Shown: positions 1 to 10,815 of the stretch, in pieces | Layout: each line of letters opens with the position of its first letter | How positions within the stretch are numbered: position 1 is the first letter of the stretch | Source: Gnetum montanum | Lineage: Eukaryota > Streptophyta > Gnetopsida > Gnetales > Gnetaceae | Direction: 5' to 3' | Length of the DNA stretch: 64,000 bases | Assembly: GCA_015680685.1 (NCBI GenBank) | Contig: MNCI01000556.1 | Span: 1,513,674 to 1,577,673 of the forward strand | The notes under the pieces: model-generated | What the model saw: the letters and a program-made list of their open reading frames with translations, nothing else | Told to the model about the DNA's origin: nothing | Databases searched by the model: none | Position numbers and translations under genes: made by a program

Positions 1-43
1 TTTAAAGTAAAAAAATACAACTTTAAGCTTGTACAATTTAATA

Positions 44-653
44 ATGACTTCTGCTACACATCATGAGGCTTTGATCCATATGATGGCATCTATTCCTATT
101 AAGGAAGATATGCCACCAAAGGAAAAAGCCATTCATGCCATTATGCTTCCATCTACAGCTGAAGATTCACTGACAACATACTTGACTTTCCATGATAAAG
201 CACGCTGATGTTGAAAGGGGTGAAGTAACCACTATCCCTATGTTTATAACAATTCATGTAGGCCAATATAGGATTGACAAGGTGCATGTTGATGATGGGA
301 TAACAACCAATGTAATTCCATCCCTTGTTGTTGACAAGTTGGGCCTGGTGGATCAAATCAAGCCCACAAAAACTTCTTATTTGAAGTTGTTCAACGGGGC
401 ATGCATTGTGGTCAAGGGAACTGTCACTATCAACTTTGTAGTAGGCGATCAATTCCCCACTAGTGTAGAATTCATCATGGTAGAAGAAATTCTTAGGTTC
501 AATTTTATTTTGGGAAGATCTTGGTTAGCCCAACTATGGGCTGTCTCTTCATCGATACACCAGGAGATCCACCTACCCTATGCAGGTGGAGAGGTGATGA
601 TATTTGGTGATGAGGTAGCCCCTCAGGCTATCAACAATATAAAAATGGAGTAA
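44..653 (+). pseudogene. Retropepsin-type protease of TE-A (C-terminal end of Gag-Pro), frameshifted
   Basis: An aspartic protease that would cut the Gag-Pol polyprotein inside the virus-like particle. Reading starts in one frame at 44 (the linker before the protease, with EALIHMMASIP and HAIMLPSTAEDS) and runs into a stop at 206; the protease continues in another frame from 192, so one frameshift separates them. The active-site motif is VDDGITTNVIP (D-D-G where the family usually has D-S/T/N-G), and the flap-distal motif is FNFILGRSWL. The same two motifs recur in TE-B, on the minus strand at about 22760-23030. The open frame ends at 653, followed by non-coding sequence and repeats instead of RT, which begins only 5 kb later. 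Identification as a retropepsin is firm; activity is very unlikely. Confidence 0.85.
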
Positions 654-975
654 CGGTTGGAAATAGAACTCTTCAAAGACATGTAACCTGTCCATATTAA
701 AACCCAATGTTGTTTCACCAATAAGTTAGACAAAAGTAATGACCTACACTAAGAAACTATATGGGTAGAGTTGCCTTTTTTCAATAGTAGATGATAACTT
801 AGAGGAGTATCACCTTAAATACTCTAGGCCATATGCCCCACCTAACCCCCATTGAGTTATGAAATAGTTACACAATTAGGACATATCCCTACTTTACTTC
901 TCTAATTCCTTTATCTTTAACATTTTTGTTTATATAGTTTTGATTTTGTATTGTATTTACCTTTCACATTAGTTA
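654..975. other. Non-coding spacer after TE-A protease
   Basis: AT-rich sequence with stops in all frames and no motif I recognise. It links the protease stop to the tandem repeats. Confidence 0.5.
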
Positions 976-1175
976 TATCAAATGGCCCAAAATGGCCTTA
1001 AACTAGTTACAACCCAAAATGGCCTTAAATTAGCTACAGCCTAAAATGGCCTTAAACTAGCTATGGCTCAAAATGGCCTTAAACTAACTATGGCCTGAAA
1101 TGGCCTTAAACTAGCTATGGCCCGAAATGGCCTTAAACTAGCTACGACCTAAAATGGCCTTAAACTAGAGCATGG
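976..1175. repeat. Tandem repeats between protease and antisense gene (TE-A)
   Basis: About seven copies of a 27-28 bp unit built on AAATGGCCTTAAACTAGCTA. Read on the minus strand the unit is CTAGTTTAAGGCCATTT..., the same core as the 76-bp repeats at 22013-22390 in TE-B and the shorter set near 33045-33190 in TE-C. In all three elements the block lies just beyond the stop codon of the antisense gene, so it would be the 3' untranslated region of that gene. Confidence 0.85.
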
Positions 1176-1419
1176 GGCCTGCAAGGGACCTAACTACATC
1201 AACAAAAATGCTAGGAAAAAGAAATACAACAAACCTCTTACTTTTCATTAAACTGTAAATGAAATACATAGTCTAAAATTATGTTTACATTTAGAGTTGC
1301 AACATTTCCCAACAATGGGGGTTACATTTCAAAATTTTAAAATATCAATTAGTAGGTTATGGGTTCTCTCCTATGTCTTTATCCACTACCTCGCTAGGTC
1401 CTACATCCTTATTTGAATC

Positions 1420-1516
1420 CTGCATAAATCAAAAACAAAACAATAAACCAATGAGTGAGCAAGGCAATGCATAAGGCTATCATGAAATAAATTGCAATAA
1501 AATAGACTTTGCTAAC
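1420..1516 (-). other. Intron before the last exon, antisense gene of TE-A
   Basis: 97 bp. Minus-strand donor TTAG|GTTAGC at 1516 and acceptor TTTATGCAG| at 1420. It matches the place of the 86-bp intron 21649-21734 in TE-B and the 94-bp intron 32586-32679 in TE-C. Confidence 0.7.
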
Positions 1517-4101
1517 CTAAGATGGGCCTGCATCCATGTCTGGTGGTATTTTGTCAAGGCAAGATGCCAAGCACCAAAGGATTTCCTTCTCAGTCAAATT
1601 TGCCTAGTCTTCCTCCTCTAAATCAATGCCAGTTATGATTTTCCCTTTCTCCATGGCCATCCATGTGGGTGGCCTTAGAGAAAATGTGGTGGATGTGGCC
1701 TCTCTAGAAGGTAGGGTCATTTCCCTCTTAGAAGATTCATTGACCACTAAGTGTTTCAAAAATTTATCATAGGCCTAGGTAGCACCAATTGCATCAAGGA
1801 ATAGCTCACAACCTCACCATTCTATAGACACCTCTCTATACTTTTGGCGGTAAGTAGCATGTTCCATTTTCTACATATGTTTATGATTCATAGTTCACGA
1901 GATCCATTCATATACCTTGGTGCTATAATCTTTTCAATCTTGATTCTTCTAGACCAAGAGATCCATTTGTAGACATTGTTCAATTATTTCATGTGTGGCC
2001 TCATTTTTTCCCTTGATGGTCAACCAATATCTGGCATAATCAATTACAGCCATATGCCAACTAACATCTAAATTATCACAAGCCATTATGAATTCATTTC
2101 ATGACTATAGGTCTTCTAGTTTATCTACCTAAGTCACTTTTTCTTTTTTGAGTTTCTGAACTCATTTCTAGAGTTCTTCATTGATGCGCCTACACTCCCA
2201 TAATGATCATGCTGAGTGTAGAACACATTTTCTTGCCTCATCATATACATGAAAAGGCACCTCTATTACCTTAGAGGGAGTTCAGGCACAACCTCCACTT
2301 CAACTACTTGTTTGAAGTCCCATTTAAGTCATGAAGTTGTTATACCAAAAACCAAGGAAATTTTAGTCATAAGACAGTGTCAAAAAAATAAAAATAAAAA
2401 GAAAATGAAATAGCCTAGATGCACCTATCTCAGGATTGATTTACTTTAAGTGATGGATCATATCATCCACTACACCTTGCATAAAAGAAGTAGATGAAGA
2501 CTCAGGGCCCTTAGTAGCAGTAGTACCTGCTACGCAATAAAGCACATTACCATTATTAAGAAACAAAGAAAAATAAAAGGAAAATGTGAAAACAAACAAA
2601 TAGAAGAGGATGAGAGTAAAGAGGAAAAGTGAGAGAATAATATAAATGGTAGTGCAAAGCTCCTACCTAGCAAACCCTTAGGGGTGAGTGCGGGGGGATT
2701 TCCCATCTACACACTATTAAACAAACCAGCAAACTCACCATCCTTGAAATGTAGGCCTTCTTCTTCAAGCTAACTTAACAATGTGGTGGCATCCTCAACT
2801 GTCATACATTCCTTAGGCTATGGAACACTATCTGTAAAAGGCTCCTCTGTAGCAGGGGCCTCTTCTTCTATAGGAAAGGCCTCCTCTTCTGTCATAGAAG
2901 CCTCCTTTTCTATAGTAGGGGCTTATTCTTCAGCAACAAAGACCTCTTCCTTGTCTATTGTGTACAAGCTATGGTTAGGGTTCCAATCCAACATATATGC
3001 ATGGAAAAGAAAAAAAAGCAAAAAATAGGCTAGCTAAAGCATACTCACCAACAAGCTTAGACCACATGTTATGGACTCTGATGTGTAGCCATTTTCCCCT
3101 TTCTTCAATCGCACATGAGGGTTCCTTTGCAGGATGAGGATTTTTAATTTGTAACTTCAATTTTACTATCTTCATAATGAGACATGCCCCCCTCACTACA
3201 TTACCCATGTTGGAGGGGGGAGCCTCTCCAAGGCTATCATGCACATGGAAGGATAGTCCTACATAATCTTTGGTGGTCATGGAAAAACAATTCCCAATAT
3301 CCTCTGGAGGATCTTGAGACTAGGTGGTGCAAAATATGTGGTAGATCCATGGTCTAGATATCTGGGTACAGTCTTAGATCACCTAGATCCCATTATCCCA
3401 AACCACCAAAAATTCTACAAACCTATGCAGACATGCTATAAGAAATGCAAAGTGCACATGGAAACGTGCATCAAGTTTGCCATGCAGCCAGATCATTTTA
3501 GCCAATAACCCTTCTGCAAGATACTTAGCCTAGTTGTATCATGTCCCATTTTCCATTACATCCCTCATAATCCAAGCTTGATCTACCCCAAGAATTTTTC
3601 CTTAGGAAAGTAGCTTTGGAAGAGCATGAGCCTAAAAGATGAGGTAAATATGTTGGGATACCTCCAATTTGACCTTTTTCATATAAATGTCCTTGCAATC
3701 CTTGTCAGTACCTAGCCATTCTTTGATGTCTCTTCGATGGTTTAGATCCATGCTAGTATTTTTACCCATGGGTAAACCATCAAAAGGAACATTGAGGAGA
3801 TTTGAATAGAGGTCATCGATGATCTCAAAGATCACTAGCACATTGTCAACTTGTGTGAAAAAGTGGTTAGCACTTTCTATGAACGAATCAACAAGGGCAA
3901 TCATTTCTACTACTAGGATGCTTAGGTTCACAACCAAAAAGAGATCTATGAGGCTAGCCTTCTAAACATTCTAGACAATTATTGCTGAGGCCCCATAGCA
4001 TAAACAACATTGTGACTCATCAACCTCACCATATTTAAATAGAAGGTTAGCCTCATTACACCCTGAGACAATTACTGTAACCTCCTTGGATTTGGTAGTT
4101 A

Positions 4102-4215
4102 CTGTAATAACAAAAAGAAATAATATAGAATCATCCATATGAAAAAAATCAAAAATCAAATCAAGAATACATGAAAATAAACACATAATACAAATGATGT
4201 AGGGAATGATGGTAC
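4102..4215 (-). other. Intron between the GWLDGEW exon and the FKYG exon, antisense gene of TE-A
   Basis: Acceptor TTGTTATTACAG at 4102 (minus strand), preceded by a T-rich tract. The donor is less certain (GTACCATC near 4215). Protein similarity to TE-B stops before this stretch and resumes after it, exactly as around 18943-19028 in TE-B. Confidence 0.6.
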
Positions 4216-4459
4216 TTGCACTAGTACTTCTTCTATAGTGGGTATCCAACAAGATGTCCATTCACCATCCAACCACCCAAGCTCCCCACACTTCATATAG
4301 AATTTAGAGTACTTGGTCAGATAAGTTTTAAAATCTACTCCAAGTTGCTCTATAACACTAGCATGCATGTTGTCAGTAGAGGAGAACTCTTGTAGGGTTG
4401 TTTGAGCTATGGCTAATGTGCCCTCTCTATCATGAAGATTGTCCTTATCGATCAAAAAT

Positions 4460-4555
4460 CTAGCAACCAATGAAACATAATAAACACCGAAAATCATACA
4501 AGACAAACAAAAAAATATCTAATTATCTTAATATGACTCACTCACCAGCATAGTA
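4460..4555 (-). other. Intron after the IIYYAG exon, antisense gene of TE-A
   Basis: 96 bp, donor GGTGAGTGAG and acceptor GGTTGCTAG on the minus strand. In TE-B the homologous exon ends VYYDG with donor GTATGTGAG at 18604. Confidence 0.7.
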
Positions 4556-4740
4556 GATGATTCTAGGTGGGTTCTTGAAGATTGTGCCCATATCGTGAGC
4601 AATGGACAAGGTGTTATATTTGTGGTAGCATTTGAACTTTGACACTGCCCAAATCCAAGACAAGAGTCTTAAGCCTTTTAGATGTTGACTTGAGCCTCCT
4701 ACCCCTTCCCCCTTAATATATTTTTCTATCATGAATTTTA

Positions 4741-5126
4741 GGGTGCCTTAATTTGCTCCAGGAAATAATGTTTTAATCAAGATGCATGTTGTTTTAGTGG
4801 ACAAATGAGACCATGTTATTACACTAAAGTGATGAAGTAGGAATTCTAAGAATTCTTGTGCATCCTCTCAGAACCAAACTGCCTGGTTTCCTACTCATGC
4901 ATGTGGTGTAGGGATGTTCGGCATAGGGGCACTTATACAGCATAGAATCCCTACTAGCTAAACTATGATCAAGATTGGCTTTAGCATATCCTTGCATTTC
5001 ACAGTGAAAACGTTACTACATAATAAGGCCAATTTTTGAAGAAAAAAAAGAGAATAATAATTTTAAAAATGTTTTCTAAGTGTTGGTTGCACTCTTGTAG
5101 AAAGTAACAATTTCCTATGTAAAATT
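4741..5126. other. Spacer upstream of the antisense gene, TE-A
   Basis: Degenerate sequence between the first recognisable antisense exon and the 51-bp repeats. Any promoter or first exon of the antisense gene should lie here, but I see no clear TATA box or reading frame. Confidence 0.4.
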
Positions 5127-5235
5127 TTTCTAAGTATGGAGCATGACAACTATAGGACAAGCAATCAAACAAAAATTTTTCTAAGTATAGAGCATGACAA
5201 CTATAGGACAAGCAATCAAACAAAAATTTTTCTTT
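5127..5235. repeat. Two tandem copies of a 51-bp unit
   Basis: The unit around TAAGTATGGAGCATGACAAC at 5131 repeats at 5182 with almost no change, then fades into a third partial copy near 5225. The near-identity suggests a recent duplication inside otherwise old sequence. Confidence 0.85.
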
Positions 5236-5848
5236 AAGTGTTCATCCCACCCCTATAGAATCCCACATAGTGTAGCAACTATAGCATCCCATGTAGCGTA
5301 GCAAATGAACCCTGTGCAGCGTAGCAGCTACATCTCATGTAGTGTAGCGGCTACATCCCGTGTAGCATATCAAGCATCACACTCCCAAAGAGTGTAAGAG
5401 TGTAGTGAAATAGATAGGTAAACATTTCTAGCTTGCTAGTTACACTATCAGGGAGTACACAGCCTAAGAGTAGGCATAGGACACTTGCAAATCCCTTGCC
5501 TTGTTCTACCATGTGGAACACAAAAACAAAATTGTTACATTTTAAAGATTTCATATATATATTTTACCTATCCAGTGAACATAATTATGGTCTAATAAGA
5601 TTATAAACTGGTAATTTTGAAATGTAGCATTGCACCCTATGCATAGTAACAATCTACTAAGAGCTTAAACTGGCAATTTTGAAATACTGCATAGTTACTT
5701 TTCATGCATTTCACTTCAGGTTGCTTTGTTAGGAAAGTACCACTTCACAGCTTTTTGTTTTTAACTATTTTGTAGAATATCTTGGGAAAATGACCATGCA
5801 TAATGATCTTGTTTTACCTTTAATCTTGATTGCACCCATGGTTGATTC
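5236..5848. other. Spacer with GTAGC-rich cluster before RT of TE-A
   Basis: Between about 5265 and 5370 the words GTAGC, GTAGCGTAGC and GCTAC recur every 8-20 bases. The same words fill the TE-B LTRs (13520-13980, 27440-27880). The rest is AT-rich and has no coding signal. Confidence 0.5.
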
Positions 5849-6930
5849 ATGAGACGTATGTACATAGAGCTTGTGGAATTTGAACCACCTCCTTTTGACA
5901 CCAATGTAGCATCCATAGAAACATCATTAGACTGGCCAGAAGACCTATTCAAAGATTTAGATTTAGAAGCCAGTGACATAACCAAGGATCCACTCATAGA
6001 AATCCCTATTATGACATGCAAAGGTAAGGCAAGAACACTAAAGCTTAGCTCTTTATTAGAGCCACAAATCCAACAAAATATCTCTAGAGTCCTCAATGAC
6101 AATGTCAAAGTGTTTGCATGGTCATATGAAGATATGCTAGGTTTAGACCTATGCATAATACAAAAAAACATTAATTTAGACCCACATATCAAGGAAGTTA
6201 AGCAAAAAGTACACAAAATTAAACTAGAAATTTCATTATCCATACTCAATGAAATTACTAAACTCTAGCAAGCTAGGTTCATTCATGCAGTTGATTATGC
6301 AGATTGGGTATCAAATATCGTCATTGTCCCTATGAAAACTAGGGTTATATGCATTTGTATAGACTTTTAAGATTAACCATTATGGAAATTTTCCCATTTT
6401 CCAATGTCAACCAACTTGTCAATACTACAATTGGCCATGCCTTATTATCCTTCATGAATGGATTCTTGGGGTACAACCAAATCCCTATAAAATTGCAACA
6501 TCAACTTGATACTACTTTCATGACTCCTTGGGGAATGTTTTGTTATATGATGATGCCCTTCAGACTAAAAATTTCCAAAGCAACATACTAGTGTGCAATG
6601 ACTTACATTTTTAGCAACTATCTTTTAGTAAGGCTAAATGACTATGTGGATGATATAGCAATCAAATCCAAGAAAGATATTGATCATGCAAATGACTTAA
6701 ACCTACTCCTTCAATTTTGCCATAGGCATGAACTTTTTCTCAATCCCAAAAAATCCATCTTTAGCATCAAAACTAGACGTATTCTAGACTTTGTAGTGTC
6801 AAAAACAAGAATACATCTAGACCCAAACAAAGTCCAGGCCACTATGAACTTAGCACCATCAAAAACCTTAAAGAGTTGCATGGATTACAAGGTATGGTAC
6901 AGTTCATATGAAGGTTTAATGCAAGGTTAA
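5849..6930 (+). pseudogene. Reverse transcriptase of TE-A
   Basis: The first part (5849-6268) is the conserved segment that precedes RT in Tat elements, with WPEDLFKDLD, FAWSYEDMLGLD and IKEVKQKVHKIK. After a stop and frame changes the fingers and palm follow: WVSNIVIVPMKT, GHALLSFMNGFLGYNQI, TPWGMFCYMMMPF, then YVDD (6643-6654) in the frame LNDYVDDIAIKSK and FLNPKKSIFSI. The catalytic YVDD is kept. The enzyme would copy the genomic RNA into cDNA in the particle. At least three frame breaks (6268, about 6360, 6591) disable this copy. It lies about 5.2 kb after the protease because the antisense gene and its spacers are in between. Confidence 0.85.
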
Positions 6931-7390
6931 TAGATAAATTGCATCCAATGCAACACCTACTTAAAAAAGAAGCTAACTTTGAGTGGACAAAAAAATGCCA
7001 AGAAGCATTCAAGACCTTGAAAAAGGAGCTTGTTCATCTTCTTACCATTTATCCTTCATAAAGAGATAAGCCTTTCTACATTTGCTTTGCAACTTTAGAC
7101 ACGTCCATTTCCACCTTACTCTACTAAAAGAGAGATGATGGCTTTGAAATTCCTATTTACTACCTAAGTCATGCCTTGATAGCTTACGAGGAAATGTAGA
7201 GAAAATTTATCTTTCTTTAGTATTTTCACTAAGAAAATGGAGACACTATTTGTTTCGTAGTTGGGTCAACATCATTTGCAAAAATAATATACTTAGGGCC
7301 ATCACAACTAACATATATAAAAGTAGTAGGATAGCTTGGTGGAAAGCAATAACCATTGAGTTCAACCTACATTACGTAGCACAGTGATCC
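6931..7390 (+). pseudogene. RT connection and RNase H domain of TE-A
   Basis: Decayed but readable in pieces: LLKKEANFEWTKKCQEAFKTL, then KPFYICFATLDTSISTLL and DGFEIPIYYLSHALIAYEEM. These are the usual segments joining RT to the first RNase H in Ty3/gypsy elements (the F.W...C..AF..LK motif, then YYLSRAL). The later RNase H motifs are broken by stops. This domain is present here but missing from TE-B, where RT runs straight into the second RNase H. Confidence 0.75.
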
Positions 7391-7880
7391 AAAAAGGGTT
7401 AAGCAATGGCTACGCAACTAACAATTTCACATATAGATAACCAAGTAACAATAGATCCCGAATTCCCAAACAAGCATGTTAGTGGTATAAGCCTAGTACC
7501 TAAAAAATTTGAAGTCATTTTACACTTTGATGCTGCCTCAACCACACAAGGTGGTAGTGCTACTATTGTTCTCACATTTTCCTCTAGAGAGATCAAACCT
7601 TCAAGTACCACTTCATGTTTCTTTGCATGGATAATGTAGCAGAATACAAGGGTCTCCTTTGGGGCATTCTAGCAGCTTAGGAGTTAGAGATCCAAAATTT
7701 AGCAATTCAATGTGATTTGCAATTGGTCATTAACCAAGTTATAGAGGTCTACACCTGTAAAGCATAGTAGTTATAGCCTTCCTATGATTTGATAAAATAT
7801 TTACTAAAAAAATTTGCAATCTTAGAAATTTAATACATCCCTATAATGAAAAAAATATAGCCAACACATTAAACATTTTA
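7391..7880 (+). pseudogene. Second (archaeal-type) RNase H of TE-A
   Basis: An extra RNase H is a hallmark of the Tat lineage. Seen here: FEVILHFDAASTTQGGSATI (first acidic residue in HFDAAS), then in another frame VAEYKGLLWGILAA (glutamate of the AEYxxL motif), LAIQCDLQLVINQV (the D in the CD position), and YTCKA. The same domain is on the minus strand of TE-B at 16404-16985 with YFDNASTKRGG. One frame change near 7636 and later stops make it inactive. Confidence 0.8.
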
Positions 7881-9239
7881 TCTTTAAGTGTGCCACCACA
7901 CATGTTTTCTATCTTACATATTTCAATAGTAAAATGCACTAACCCTATCATTCACATAGCAAGTATCGCATCTGTAAGTGTGACCCACACTCAAGAATGG
8001 TATGATGACATCAAAACATACCTTCAACATGGTGAACATCCACAAAAACTAACATCCACCGAAAAAGATGTAGTGAGAAAACGAGCATGAAAGTATGTCC
8101 TCATAGGTGATAATGCTCTATGTCATAGATCTTATGATAGGATATTGCTAACTTGCATAAGTGGAGATGAAGCCCAAAGAATCGTTGAACAAATCCATGA
8201 GAGACTATGTGGAGGGCATATAGCTCCCAAGGCAATGGCAACAAAAAATATATGTTTAGGCTAATATTGGTCTTATATGAAGCATGATTGCATTTCTAAG
8301 GTTAGGATGTGCAATGTATGTCAATGCCATGGAAATCTAATACATGTATCACCTACCAATTTGTACACTATGCAAATTATGTGGCCATTTCAATAATATG
8401 CATTAGACATTATAGGGCCAATAGCACCTAAGTCTTCTATAGGACATAGCTTTATTATTACTGCAACTAAGTATTTCACATAGTGGGTAGAAGCTATTCC
8501 CCTTAGGAAGACCACATCTCAATAGGTTTGCAAATTCATCCTAGAAAATATAGTGACTTGATTTGACCTCCCTATGACTATCGTTATGGACAATGGGCCC
8601 TAATTTAGTAGCACAAAAACTAGAGCCTTTTGTGAAAATCTTGGCATTAAACACTCTTTCACAGTACTATACTATCCTCAAGCAAATGGCCAAGAAGACG
8701 CCACAAATAAAGCCATTATCAACCTTTTGAAGAAGATGCTCAGTAGTAGCAACCGATGATGGCATGAGCAACTTGTCTATGCACTTTTGACCTACCACAT
8801 GATGTGTAGAACTGCAACAAGTAAGATACCATATAGTTTTATATATGGATATAAAGTGGTGTTACCTCTTGAATTGTAGGTGCCATTGCTTTGAATGATC
8901 CTCTCAAACTTTATGGATAAGGCTCAGAACAATGAGTCAAGAATCATTGATCTCGACTCTATGGAGCAAGAGTGCATCCAAATGCTTAATTGCATCAAGT
9001 GGTATTAAGAAAAACAACGGCAAAAGCATCACTGCAATCTGTAGCAACACTTGATCAAGAAAGGGGATCTAGTCCACAAGGCTATTCGCGAGCTTGTGAA
9101 CAAATTTTCAACTAACTAGTAAGGGCCTTTCTTGGTCACGAAAGTGTATGAAAATGGGGCATTGAAGCTTGTTGACTTAGATAGAAATGACTTTGCTAAT
9201 CCTATCAATCATATATACCTAAAACCATATTACACCTAA
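7881..9239 (+). pseudogene. Integrase of TE-A
   Basis: It would insert the cDNA into the host genome. The N-terminal zinc-binding region is readable (IHERLCGGHIAPKAM, then MCNVCQCHGN), as is the core with D in ALDIIGPIAP (8406) and D in IVMDNGP (about 8588). The third catalytic residue sits in NGQEDATNK: where relatives have NGQVEATNK, the catalytic glutamate codon at 8697 is GAC (Asp). The C-terminal part has the GPY/F-like segment WQGPFLVTKVYENGALKLVD (its first codon is now a stop) and ends HIYLKPYYT at a stop at 9237. No chromodomain is visible. Many stops. Tat elements are non-chromoviral, which agrees. Confidence 0.85.
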
Positions 9240-9720
9240 CATGCGGTATTACACCAACAATAAAGCAAGGTAAATAGATCATCTACTATGATGTTAAACT
9301 GGCATAGCTTGTTTGATATGACGTTAAACTAGCATAGCTCATCTGCTATGATATTAAAATGGCACAACTCATTCGCTATAACATTAAACTAGCATAGATT
9401 GTTTGCTATGACATTAAATTGGTACAAATCATCCACTATGATGTCAAACTAGCACAGATTGTCCGCTATGATGTTAAACTAGCATAGCTCATCTACTATG
9501 ATGTTAAACTAGAATAGCTCATCTGCCATGATGTTAAACTAGCATGAAGTGTCCTTTGGCTATGACATTAAACTGGCACCCATAGCATGGTCTGCTATGA
9601 CTTGAAACTAGCCATCCACTATCTTCTATGATGTTAAACTAGCACAACAGTTTACTAGGACCTTAAACTAGCATAGCATTGTTTTCCTGGACCTTAAACT
9701 GGGACCATGGTCTACCAGGA
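9240..9720. repeat. Tandem repeats downstream of integrase, TE-A
   Basis: Around fifteen imperfect units of about 30 bp with the core GATGTTAAACTAGCATAGCT, changing near the end to GACCTTAAACTAGCAT. The core TTAAACTAGC is shared with the repeats at 976-1175. A short version occurs in TE-B on the opposite strand at 15286-15365. Confidence 0.85.
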
Positions 9721-10785
9721 CCTAAAAATAGGTTTGCAAGTCAACATCTATGATTCAACATATGTGATCTTGTGATCAAGCAAGCGGGCATACTTCTAAT
9801 ATTTTGTTGCCTATCTATGCCTCCTAGGAAAGATGGGGTGGGGCTTTGTAGTTCTAGAATGAAGTTCACATCACCAAGGAAAAACCTTTTGGGACATTTG
9901 CAACATTTCCATCCTTGGCATCTTTTTGATCTTATGATGACATCTTCCTGACCTTCTGGAGCTACCACCACTATCACCAATCATCTTGGTCATAGCTCCT
10001 ATCATGAACATCTCCTTCTAGAGTCCAAAAATTATTGTGGCCTAGCCACAGTGCTGCTATCCTCTAGCCCTCACCATTGTTAGAGTCTGGAAGAGAATTT
10101 AGCAGTTGGGCTTCCCACTTTATGGCTGAGTTTCCTAGTTCCTACCTTTGATGAGGATTCCTGAGCACCTACATTACCATTGCTCCTAGCCTCTTGAGTG
10201 CTCACTTCCGACATGGCCATTGTAGCTTTCCAGCCTAGCACTACCAACACTTGTAATGGCCTTTCTGCTTTGGACATTGCATGCACCCAACATAGCACTT
10301 GTAGCCCTTGCAATGTCCTAAGCAAATAGGACCTTTTCCTCACTTCAAATGGTGGTTGTTTTTTTTTGGTTTTCTCTTTCTTGAATTCATAGGATAAAGC
10401 TGGGATGGCATCATTCAGGAATGTATTTCACCACAAGAAGATGATACTACATTGTTCCAAAGTACCCACTTCGACCAGTCTATCTACTTGAGAGTACATA
10501 CCCTAATATCCCCTCAAATAACCTAACCTCTACTTCCCACTCTTACAATTCCCCACATCCCCTTGTAAGCTTTTCCCTTATAGATAAAACCTTTTCCTAT
10601 GCTTAACCGCTAAACCCATGATGGATGTAACATTACTTGTCCTATGGAAGCCCTTGTAGGTTGGTCAAAGCCCCACATGGATGTAACACAACTCATTCTA
10701 GGAAGGAAACACCTATCCTACGACGGTGATATGGTTTCCTTCAAGTGGATATGGGTGTGGAATGCATTTCCTCAAAAAAAATAAC
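9721..10785. other. 3' untranslated part of TE-A
   Basis: No coding domain. Contains an inverted word TTGTGGCCTAGCCACAG near 10035 that has a counterpart in the 3' part of TE-B (about 14985). Confidence 0.5.
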
Positions 10786-10815
10786 AAAAAAATAAAGAAG
10801 AAAAAGAAAAGAAAA
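10786..10815 (+). promoter_or_regulatory. Polypurine tract of TE-A (plus-strand primer)
   Basis: A long A/G run (AAAGAAGAAAAAGAAAAGAA...) ends exactly where the LTR start TGAAACAAGA begins at 10816. TE-B and TE-C LTRs also begin TGAAACAC. Confidence 0.7.

Larger units (their letters stand above)
1357..4740 (-). pseudogene. Antisense, intron-containing gene inside TE-A (cargo gene copy 1)
   Basis: Function unknown. Exon 1 ends near 4556 with NPPRIIYYAG followed by a GTGAGTGAG donor. Exon 2 (4459 downwards) holds LAIAQTTLQEFSSTDN and the motif GWLDGEW. Exon 3 (from 4101) holds KSKEVTVIVSG, LLFKYGEVDESQC and, after two stops, IDLFLVVNLS...VIFEIIDDLYSNLLNVPFDG. A very divergent middle follows (about 3500-1600). 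The last exon (1419-1357) encodes a hydrophilic tail ending GENP and a stop. Each piece aligns with the plus-strand gene of TE-B (18254-21869). The 'LYSNLLNVPFDG' type of motif resembles the plant mobile domain / putative plant transposon protein families carried by many retroelements; I treat that as a loose likeness, not an assignment. Stops and frame changes make this copy non-functional. Confidence 0.7.

Noticed and set aside
981-1175. Regular repeats could be taken for a CRISPR array
   Set aside because: Units are contiguous with no unique spacers, in a eukaryotic retrotransposon context.
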